Origin: Nitzschia sp. DOCU1
Lineage: Eukaryota; Bacillariophyta; Bacillariophyceae; Bacillariales; Bacillariaceae
Length of the DNA: 64,000 bases
Direction of reading: 5' to 3'
Assembly: GCA_951394045.1 (NCBI GenBank)
Contig: OX595987.1
Span: forward strand, 2,170,001-2,234,000
Shown here piece by piece: positions 34,001 through 41,500 of the stretch. The notes under the pieces were generated by a model. The model was not told the DNA's origin. It did no database searches and was given only the letters and a program-made list of their open reading frames with translations. Made by a program: the position numbers and the translations under genes. Positions within the stretch are counted from its first letter, which is position 1; every line of letters begins with the position of its first letter.

Positions 34001-34442
34001 TTCTGCCGATTCTTGGCGACCACAAGGGGATGGGCCTCCAGGCAGACCGGATCGCAATATGGCACCGTATCGCGAACAGCAGCCACCGCCACCCCCGCGA
34101 CAAGTGCCACCATCCAATGTGCCACCTCCTAATAGCGCGAATGAAATTAAAGTTATCGAACCAAAAACAGTGGAGCCCGAGCCGGAACCAGAGGAAGAAA
34201 AGGGTCCCAGACCGATTTCTCCTCCACCTCCCGGAAAGCCATCTGGGGTGGTCCTGGCCTTGGCCCGTCTTGCGGATCTAGAAGCTCAAATGGAATACGC
34301 GTATGTGAAGCACATGCAGCTCGTCAAAAAGCAGAAAGAGCTACGATTGCAGGCTAAGGTATTGGAGACCCTGCCTGTGGGCATTGAAGCATTTCAAGAG
34401 GAGCTGGATAGGTTAACCGCTGCTGCTGAAACTGGAGTATAG
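31014..34442 (+). CDS. Large disordered RG/RD-repeat protein with C-terminal coiled coil
   Basis: Single exon, 1,142 residues, extremely rich in Arg, Asp, Pro and Gly. Residues 1-100 have RG/RGG-type boxes (GGRGRGRGRYDNDRYGRGRG), as in RNA-binding proteins. Residues 540-810 are a tandem array of 12-residue units of the form RDGPRDIPRDLP with Met, Val or Ser variants. Residues 920-1000 return to Gly/Arg-rich sequence with FGGRGDYGRFG and similar. The last 70 residues are different: SGVVLALARLADLEAQMEYA and a charged helix, KHMQLVKKQKELRLQ, predict a coiled coil for assembly. No folded catalytic domain is visible. RG and RD/RE mixed-charge repeats are typical of nuclear-speckle and granule proteins, so a role in RNA metabolism or condensates is inferred. 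Family unknown; the start may be preceded by a 5' intron. Confidence 0.75.
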   Translation: MDNRRGGIRDKPVSSYASLAEVASSSYNNRDRDRHRNNNYDDRPQTPPPRSGGGGRSYNNNSGGRGRGRGRYDNDRYGRGRGSNITRDRPSSLAINPVHAERFEPSPTAAAAAAAATRRPPEPPASTASASPDRSGYESGEIMPGPTRPVAHPRRGSGSSSNADGRGPSNLSRDTFDGARGSSGRSLEDRGSAGRYGGRGGRGGRSGRFVERGGGRGRVGGRTDSSSRPRDGRDNYSGSRPDEPPKRFIEPPREVEVLRKESPYTSRDDDRALPPREPPLREPPRDRPMPPRDPVGISSRIKYPHPGSDTDRGPPPSRMHDSMDAEERYEKRPREDPGYHAEYDDKRIRTNDYEYGQRSRPRDEGRPLSSPMPPPIDSRPHSSSDFRRPENDRRPPPPDSRVGYDPLPSRRDDPVSGPPPIRSDRRDRLGPPPDDVGPSRYGESTRGRPTDEPRGPPPFEGSSRMPVHRDDTRAPPPPMHARDDIRNRMSYRDEPRDPGYRDEGSRVLPASRYDTPNEPMHRDSRPPSDDIPFQRQRDPRPPLDVRDRPRDITRDLPRDGPRDIPRDLPRDGPRDIPRDLSRDGPRDIPRDLPRDGPRDIPRDLSRDGPRDIPRDLPRDGPRDIPRDLSRDGPRDLPRDGPRDMPRDSWRDGPREIPRDLSRDGPRDVPRDSFSRDGPRDGPRDSFRDGPREIIRDLPRDAPRELPRDGPREMPRDSFREGPRDMPRDPPRDGPKDMPRGSLRDGPRDTMRDLPRDGPRDMQRDYVRDGSRDMPRDGPRDIPPRDYPRDVQRDMPQRDRPRDLPRHDMRSGSDFGFDSFGRPPPDSFHDHSGRSSMDVDRGKDFRGTDDFRGVPPPGPPVQLSNKPVWIAPSGTRSPIPSRGPPAVDDPRPPYRDEAGPVDMPMSDPVGPPQSYDNRGGFVDRGQGRGGRGGGGRGFHHDGPGRGFGGRGDYGRFGQSGRGPNDYRDRDGPQGPSGPNFRTMENNSNNWKPRPDVSSADSWRPQGDGPPGRPDRNMAPYREQQPPPPPRQVPPSNVPPPNSANEIKVIEPKTVEPEPEPEEEKGPRPISPPPPGKPSGVVLALARLADLEAQMEYAYVKHMQLVKKQKELRLQAKVLETLPVGIEAFQEELDRLTAAAETGV
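32650..33440 (+). repeat. Coding tandem repeat array, 36-bp unit (72-bp higher order)
   Basis: In-frame tandem repeats encoding RDGPRDxPRDxx. The best-preserved part is 32686-32901, six 36-bp units alternating between a DLP-type and a DLS-type unit, so the 72-bp pair is present three times with few mismatches. Further downstream the units decay and vary (DSF, DSW, DLS, deletions). This fits unequal crossing-over of a 72-bp unit inside an older array. Confidence 0.85.
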
Positions 34443-34608
34443 ACGACGATAGTACACTAGCTGTATGGAAAACTGATAGTGTAATATAAATAACGCAAGC
34501 TAATCATCACTATTATTGAATCCTAAATTACAGGTGCAATGCCACAGATAGGTGTAAAATCAGGGCACCGCAGGTAGTTGTAGCATGAAAGCTACTTACA
34601 AAAAGCAC

Positions 34609-35178
34609 TTATGCCGCATCCTTTCCCAGCCGCGCCTCGGCTTCAACCTTGGCTGCCAGCTCCTTGGCAGACTCTACAATGCGCTCTAGCATCGATACGG
34701 CGTGCCTCTTGTTTTCAATCCGGCTTCCAAACTGAGAGGAGCTCAGCTGTAACAAGCCTGTCTCTTCGTTGAGGCGAGTCCCTACAATTTCCTTCATAAC
34801 GACTCGTTCAATGTCTGTCAGAGGAATGTGCTGTGTTTCGACCTGTAAAGTCACACGATGTTCCATTGGACGAACAAAGGGTTCCTCAAGAAGTCTACCG
34901 TACGTGGTGGTCTTGTACTTGAGCACATGTTCCGGGCAGCCGCACTTGAGATACTTGACTTGCGGAGGCTCGAAGTTGGAGCTTCCGAGAAAAGTCTTGC
35001 CGTCTTTGATCGTATCGAAAATCTCTTGAAAGGGAGACACGTAGTAACCCATGCTTTTCGACGGTTCTGTGGTGGATGCGGTTGCGTATCCACGGATCTG
35101 AAATGATGAGCCGATCCTTCGCCGTTCCCCCGCCAAACGGCTGATCATTTTGTGAAGGGGTAGTCGTTGCACGGACAT
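34609..35178 (-). CDS. Mitochondrial small-subunit ribosomal protein mS35 (MRP-S28/S35 family)
   Basis: Single exon, 189 residues. The C-terminal two thirds match the mS35/MRP-S28 domain: HRVTLQVETQHIPLTDIERV, MKEIVGTRLNEETGLLQLSS and SRIENKRHAVSMLERIV. The N-terminal 35 residues (MSVQRLPLHKMISRLAGERR then SSFQIRGYATAS) are Arg/Ser-rich and end in the RGYAT pattern common near mitochondrial presequence cleavage sites. The protein binds the 12S-type rRNA head of the mitochondrial small subunit in other eukaryotes. Shorter than animal mS35 (about 320), as usual for protists. A closely spaced ATG at residue 11 is an alternative start. It converges with the RD-repeat gene. Confidence 0.7.
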   Translation of the reverse strand: MSVQRLPLHKMISRLAGERRRIGSSFQIRGYATASTTEPSKSMGYYVSPFQEIFDTIKDGKTFLGSSNFEPPQVKYLKCGCPEHVLKYKTTTYGRLLEEPFVRPMEHRVTLQVETQHIPLTDIERVVMKEIVGTRLNEETGLLQLSSSQFGSRIENKRHAVSMLERIVESAKELAAKVEAEARLGKDAA

Positions 35179-35705
35179 TGTCGATATATATTACTACTTA
35201 TCTAGCAATCCAGATAGATTTTAACAAGGTCTGGAACTACTAGACCGACGGTAGATGCAGACTAAGAATATGCGATGATGGCAGTCAGAACTATTCAGAG
35301 CGCCGTCTCGGGGATGACAGTGATGATCGGCTCATTATTTTTGTGCGTGGTGAGATTCCATCATCACGTCCTTCGTCTCGTTCTGTGGCTGCAAGGTGAT
35401 TTGGCGAGGGCCCTTTTTGGCAAGCCTTCAACATGCGCGCACATACTTCTCCTCCTTCCGTGAGAATTTCGGAGTTCGTGTTGCGTGAAAATTCTTCGCG
35501 AAAATTCATCGGCAAACGGAAATGACCCAGCCGATCAAAAAGTCCGTCCGACGTGCGTTTGCCTTCTGAGACCCACGACCATTCGATCCGCGTAACCCTT
35601 CTTTTCCTTCCACCACCATTCTACCCCAAACGATGACACAAACTCTTTCTATTTCGACCCCCTCGCATTAGCAGCGATTGAGGAAGTTATAGTTACCACG
35701 AAAGA
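35179..35705. promoter_or_regulatory. Divergent intergenic region
   Basis: 527 bp between the mS35 start and the next rightward gene. An AT-rich TATATATTA run lies about 10 bp upstream of the mS35 ATG. Otherwise only short open frames without features. Confidence 0.35.
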
Positions 35706-36209
35706 ATGACAAGCAGTCTGCAACAGGCAGTGGCCGCTGCAACAGCAAATAAGACTTTGAAATCCTCATCCTATCAGACGTCCCGTGGCCAATTTGAGAC
35801 TTGTTTTGCGGCGGGGCTCGACTTGTCGGAATTTGGCGTTGATGATAATAGAACACCTTCTTCGTCGTCATTGTCGAATAGTCCTCCTGTAAGAGAAAGT
35901 GCAGCCGCCCAACTGCTACGCGTCAAGGAGGCCGAGAAGCGACAAAAGGAGGAAGAGCATGCTGCCGACAAAAGGATGCAGGCCATTGTCCAAGAAAGGA
36001 CCGCAAACATTCGGGAAACGATCAAGAGAAAAGAAGAATCCAATATTTTGGTCAACGCGCTAGCTCAAATGCACGGCCAGGATACGAGCGATACCAGTAT
36101 TTATCGAAAGCACAAGCGTCTGGAAAGAAAGTTGGGGCTAACGAAACGATCAGCAGCTGTTGGAGGCAATCATAAAGCGCACAAAAAGTCGCGACGATCC
36201 AAACACTGA
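35706..36209 (+). CDS. Small basic hypothetical protein with coiled coil, probably nuclear
   Basis: Single-exon, 167 residues. Family not recognised. The middle (residues 65-125) is a highly charged helix, LRVKEAEKRQKEEEHAADKR and IRETIKRKEESNILVNALAQ, predicting coiled coil. The C terminus is strongly basic (KHKRLERKLGLTKRS, then HKAHKKSRRSKH) and is a plausible nuclear or nucleolar localisation signal and RNA-binding tail. The N terminus is Ser/Thr-rich and likely disordered. Composition resembles ribosome-biogenesis accessory proteins, but this is only an impression. It converges with the TspO-like gene, which ends 128 bp away. Confidence 0.6.
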   Translation: MTSSLQQAVAAATANKTLKSSSYQTSRGQFETCFAAGLDLSEFGVDDNRTPSSSSLSNSPPVRESAAAQLLRVKEAEKRQKEEEHAADKRMQAIVQERTANIRETIKRKEESNILVNALAQMHGQDTSDTSIYRKHKRLERKLGLTKRSAAVGGNHKAHKKSRRSKH

Positions 36210-36336
36210 GGAGAAGAAGATGATGATACCGGCTATTCAAGATACTTTTTCGATTTGAGGAGAGTAAATTGGCGAGTTCTAGCTAGGAATGTGACGGTCG
36301 AGTCCATGGGATTGCAAAGTCTTCGAACCTGATTGT

Positions 36337-37230
36337 CTATTCATTGTTACTGAACCATGCAAATCGCGTCTGAACGTCACCTTTTACTGGAAACAGCGAA
36401 TCCTTCTGTTGGGTGGTTGGGTCAGGATTCAACTGCCAGATGCTTGTGACGAGAGCACCAGCCGTGCATAGCCATATCAACGTCAGTCCAAGCAGCTCGC
36501 CTGCGGTGGCATCGACTTGGTAGTATTGATAAGAAGCGTTTGTAGCGCTTAGAATGACAAGAGCGACACCTGATGCTGCCGCACCCAGGCGTTTCTCCAC
36601 ATTATTGATTGTGTTCCAAATGTCTCCACAAGTCAAATGTAGTAAAAAACTCAGCGTGGCTAGATTCATGAATTCTCCGGCGGCGTCGTAGACAAGCGCA
36701 GAGCTATAGGCGCGGATAGGACCAATGATCAAGATCCACATGATCGGGAAGATTACGCCGGGTGGGAACCAGCTAGGCCTTGCAATCTCCTCGGAGATTG
36801 GACTTCCAACCTTAGGCCGCTCGTTGCTCAAGGGATTTAGAATCCGAGATCGCAATGAGCAGGCGTAGAAGAAGAGGCCACTAGCCCACAAGGGAGGATG
36901 AATACCGTTCGCTTCTACGCCTTTGTCAAGAGCCGATAGGACCAATGCAATGCCCGCCATTTGGGCAACTCCAGCCACTGAATATTTTAGCAAGGCGTCC
37001 ACGTCAATATCCGACTGCGTTTTGTCGCTAGCAGTTGAATGAAGAGGAAAGGCCCGGCCTCGGAAAATGCCAGAGGAGACAGAAACCCGGGCATGCATGC
37101 ATTTTTCATGACTCTTCGATGCCAAGTTGCAAATTGTTGTTTTGCTTGGTAGACCCACTTGGAAGGATTCCGATCCTCGCAGCATTGCCATGAATGCAAC
37201 CAGCAGGTAGACCGGAAAAAATGACCGCAT
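36337..37230 (-). CDS. TspO/MBR-like membrane protein with plastid-type targeting signal
   Basis: Single exon, 297 residues, with about five hydrophobic helices in the C-terminal 200 residues, the number of the TspO fold. The segment ARPSWFPPGVIFPIMWILI fits the TspO/MBR signature (W-x-P-P.. FP..W) and is followed by RAYSSALVY and LLHLTCGDIWNTINN. TspO proteins bind porphyrins and sterols and act in stress and tetrapyrrole signalling. The N terminus begins with a strong signal peptide (FFPVYLLVAFMAML) ending in S-E-S-F at residue 23, which resembles the conserved Phe at the cleavage site of diatom plastid signals, then a Ser/Arg/Lys-rich transit-like segment. Plastid envelope or thylakoid location is inferred. 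The family match is moderate; other helical bundle families remain possible. Confidence 0.68.
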   Translation of the reverse strand: MRSFFPVYLLVAFMAMLRGSESFQVGLPSKTTICNLASKSHEKCMHARVSVSSGIFRGRAFPLHSTASDKTQSDIDVDALLKYSVAGVAQMAGIALVLSALDKGVEANGIHPPLWASGLFFYACSLRSRILNPLSNERPKVGSPISEEIARPSWFPPGVIFPIMWILIIGPIRAYSSALVYDAAGEFMNLATLSFLLHLTCGDIWNTINNVEKRLGAAASGVALVILSATNASYQYYQVDATAGELLGLTLIWLCTAGALVTSIWQLNPDPTTQQKDSLFPVKGDVQTRFAWFSNNE

Positions 37231-37676
37231 GACCAGAACACAATTAAGTCTTTTTTGCCCCGGGCAGCGTTTCCTTTTATCGTTAGAGTAGTAGCAAGCG
37301 AGAAGTTGTAACTACAATTGTCTTTCTCCATGATGCGGGGCCGATCCTTTCTTCGATTCTCGTGCGGGGTATCACCACAAAATGCTACAGCACGATAGCA
37401 AAAATGCGTGAGTCTGCCAACTCTCCATCCAACACGTCACAGGGGTCGGCTGGCGTATCTGTGGGGGGAGGGGATGATGGCACCCATTTTCGATGGCCCC
37501 TCGCTTTGCACGCACGCGCATGTGTTGGGCGGTGCTGTTTTGATCATCGGCACTCATCCCCTCCGTTGTTACTTCATCATCGATACATCAGAGTCCTCCT
37601 TCGGCTTGAGGCAACAACAACACTGCCTACAAGTCAATAAAAAGACCGTCAAGATAGAATTAGCGAAGTTGGAATC
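37231..37676. promoter_or_regulatory. Divergent intergenic region
   Basis: 446 bp between the TspO-like start and the twin-CX9C gene. A G-rich run (GTGGGGGGAGGGG) near 37460 stands out. Otherwise only short frames without features. Confidence 0.35.
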
Positions 37677-38172
37677 ATGGCCCCCAGTCCTATTTTCCCG
37701 GCTGACCGTGCTCACCTGAAGGCATTCAGTCCAGTAAGTTTGCCACCCCGCTTTCTTCAATTCATATGTGGATCGCATCGCCTCATAATTCCTTTCCTTG
37801 CCTTTAGGTCCTCGATATCGCTTGCGCTGACGCACGGGCAGCTTACGAGAAAGTCAAAGCAGGACGTGTATCGCCGGCGGTTTCGGATGTTGCAGGTGCC
37901 CCCGTAAGTAGAGTCTGACTGACGCTTCAGAGCCCCATCCCATCCGGCTCACCCATTCACTACTTTATTTTCTTCAGTATCGAGCGTGCTCCATCGACTC
38001 TTTGAAATCTTTGGTGGACGGAGACTGCAAATCTTTGTTTGAGGATCTTATGTCTTGCAATAGCAAGAACGAATACGACTACGGCAAGAAGTGCCACAAG
38101 GTACGACGCTCGTTGCTGGAATGTGCAGTCAAGAATAAGATTGGGGAGCTTGGAAAGAGTTACGCTATGTAA
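37677..38172 (+). CDS. Twin-CX9C mitochondrial intermembrane-space protein
   Basis: A small gene hidden by two introns. Exons 37677-37733, 37808-37903 and 37978-38172 have GT..AG borders and keep frame, giving 115 residues. The first exon encodes MAPSPIFPADRAHLKAFSP; the last ends GELGKSYAM. The third exon has two cysteine pairs, each with nine residues between (CKSLFEDLMSC and CHKVRRSLLEC), the coiled-coil-helix-coiled-coil-helix signature of proteins oxidised by Mia40 in the intermembrane space. An extra cysteine precedes them at YRACSID. Such proteins are often cytochrome c oxidase assembly factors or complex I subunits; which one this is I cannot tell. There is no presequence, as expected for this import route. 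Confidence 0.75.
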
Positions 38173-38519
38173 TGCAATCGTGAGGTCTTGTCGACAACGA
38201 TTTTGTCGGGAAGATTTCCCTGTCTTCTTCTTGCGACTGCAGCCCTCTAAGCGTTGAGTAGCTGTCTAGCTGCTCGTAGAATATCACAACAAAATAGTAG
38301 CTGTTCCTTCTTAACTTTCACCGGGGGTACGTTTTTATGCCAACACAAGAATTTGCTGATAACTCCTCCGACGCTCGGGCTGAGACAAAGACTTTTGCCA
38401 GATCTCTACAGTCGCCGGTATTGATATATCTGTTCGAAATTAGTCTAGTCTCGTAATTTCTATTCGGTATGCATTGCAAAGCATTTTGCTTTGCCCAAAA
38501 CTCTGCCGCATCTTGACTA
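38173..38519. other. Intergenic between convergent genes
   Basis: 347 bp separating the 3' ends of the twin-CX9C gene and the receptor-like gene. It should contain both terminators. Nothing else recognised. Confidence 0.4.
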
Positions 38520-41500
38520 CTAAAAATCTTCCATCGTCACGAATCGCCCTCCTGATTGGCGTAATGACCAGACATGTGATGGGCGCCCGCGAGGGTTGCT
38601 TGCCGCGCTAGTCCTGGTTGTCACTGCTGATGATGCTGATGATCCAAAATCGGTCATCGACGATAGGAGTTGGTCCTCCGCAGCCTCTTCCAGAGCCGCA
38701 CGAGTCTCGTTCAGCGTTCGCTCGAGTTTTGCCCGTTCGGACTCATCGAGATCAGGCCAGAAGCTGATGTATTGCAGGAGGACATCAACGGCCTGAGACT
38801 GCGCGTCCAAGAAGACGAGTTCATCCTCAAGGATCATGCGAACTGCAACCCTGGCAGCGGTTTCGAGATCCCCTGTGCGCAGCTTGTATTTCATGAGCTC
38901 GATTTCCAGGACCTGCATTCTTCCTGCTATACTCATACTTGTGAACAACGGGGAAGAATCCTGCTGTTTGGCTGTTTTGATCATATCGAAAGCGTCGTCC
39001 AAAACTTCTTGAATATCCCACTCGTCTTTGTAGCCATGCTCGAGCAGCATATTGTATCCTCTTGCACGGGAGATTTTGACGTCGAACGCCCTCTCTATCC
39101 GTTCGGGGGAGTTCCACCCGATTTCTTCCCCATAGGAAATGACTTCTATGTCCATATCTCTTGCGATCATCAAATCTCTTCTGCCCAATTCTTCGAGCTC
39201 AGTGGGACTTTTGTGATCATGCTTAGCTATCAGCAAGAACAGTCCACGGTTGAAGTATCGATTGGCCAAGTGCTGTGTGAACTCCAGACAGGCTGGCGAC
39301 CATCCCTGCAATACGTGGAATTCGTCGGATAATTCTTCGCCGAGCTGAATGGCCTTGAGATAATATCCTACACCGCTCTTCACAATTTGTAGGCGCGTCA
39401 TCCCCCCTATCCGGTGTTGCTTGTTGGCCTTCATTTGCTGGTACATGGCAAAAACAACATTGCCGAGGTTGTTATTCGCAATTCCAACAGCCTTCTTGTT
39501 TCCGAGTCGCTTGAAGAGACGCAAGGCATCCAATAGGATGGAATGCGCCAGTTCGAGTTCACCTCCATAAAAGGCTGCATTGGCCGATCGAAGTAGTGTG
39601 AAAAGCATTTCCATGGTTTCCGAAAACATTGCGACTTCGCGTGACGTATTTATACTTTGAGATGATTGTGGTGGGGGTTGAGCATTCTCTTGCCTGAAGG
39701 GGAGAGAATAAATTGTCAGGAAATCTTCCGAGAAATTGGACGCTTCGCACCATTGAGCAAACTTACGAATTGATGAGACGAATCAAGTCGAGCAAATACA
39801 CCATGGGTGCACTGATGGAAGTTGCAACTTGGTGGGAAATGTAAGCGACAACCAAAGTAGACAGAGCAATCAACACGGATAGGACGATGGTTGCAACTCG
39901 GATTTGGTCCTCGGTCTCCTCTTCGATGGGGTCAAACGGTTTAAGAATATCCGCCTCTGGTTCCGCAAGCGCAACGGAATAAATCAGGTAGCTCGCAACT
40001 TCAACACCGCGGCTAAAGTCTGAGCTGTCAATTAGTCGATATCCTTTAACGTCCACAGGTGCAAAGCCCATGAGCAGTCGTTCCTCACCACCATCTTGGC
40101 GAGTTCGCAATAAGGTAGTTGATCCACCTCTGCCTTCCTTCATGGCATTGACGATTGCGTCAAATTCTTTCATATTCTCAACACACTGGGGCCGAGTGCA
40201 AAGAAAATCCGCAGGTAAGATTTGCTGTCCGATTGGAGGAGCGGTGTCGTTTTGGAAGTATCCAGGTGCCATGACTGTGTCAGAGTTGTCATCGCTCTGT
40301 GCTGAGACCAAAAACGGGAATCCTTCCTCGGACAGAAAATCGTGGGAATCGAGTTCGTGGATCAAAGGATCTGCGTAGAAGTCGATAAGCCACTGTCCGA
40401 CATGTTCATTTGTAGCTGGATCGATCACCGGGATAGTAGTTGTCTGTGCAATTTCCAACGTTGTCGCAAAACGATATGGTGACGTTACATGAAGGAACGT
40501 GTTATTGTACATCGCAAGCCTTCGACCCTTATCGTACCACTCGCGGCACCTGAACAGCGCGTGAGAAAACAAACATGCGCGGCAACACGTCATGGGACAT
40601 ATCGGGCTTACCGCGGATCGTATCCATATTTTCCTTCCATGCAGATGTCCGGCCTTGTCTCGACCGTATCAACCGCACTGATTCGATACCAGCCAAGTGC
40701 TACGTGCTGTATATTCTTACAACCACGGTATCCAAAGACGAGACCATCAGCTTCGAAGGCCAAAAAGGCATTTACAAAATAGTCTTGAACATTCTCTCGG
40801 TTGTAAATGACCTGCATGAGCGGCATTGCTGACATTGTCCTTAGCCGGTCGTAGGCCGTGTCGTATCCTGATGCATTCGCTCCACGTTCCGATCCCGGCA
40901 GCTCAAACGGATCACTCCAATACTCTATAGTTTCGGGGGACGAGGAGGACAAGGGGTAAAGTGTACTCATACGGTCACCATCCTCCAGCGCAGCACCTGA
41001 TTCACTTGCCCACCAGGGAATCTGCAAATATCGGGACCCATTCGGGAATTTGGAACACGGCATGTTGGTCCGAGTTTCTTCCCAGGCACAGTCGCAAACA
41101 TACTCTGATTCAACGTAAGGGCACTGCCACATGTCGTCGGAATGTGATTTGCAGTCGTCAACACCCGTCGTTACTTCCATGAAAGCGTCAGCCCTGGTCA
41201 AGCCACCGAACAGCAACCATGAAGAGTACCGGGCTAGCAAAAAAGCATCGCGAGTCGACTGTCGAGTCAAGCTTGACAAATAGTCAGCCATCAGCAAAGA
41301 GTGAATGTACAGCGCGCGTCGCTGAACATCCAAGAAAAAGTCTTCCGCTTTTGCTACGCCGTCTGAGAAGGAGCCTGACACTGTCTGCATGACAACCACG
41401 GCAATGGAAATGTTTGCTATGAGAAGTGGGGTGACAATGAGACCGACAATCCAAAGAAACAGAGAGGAAGATTTTGATGATCCTGATTGTTTGATGGTCG

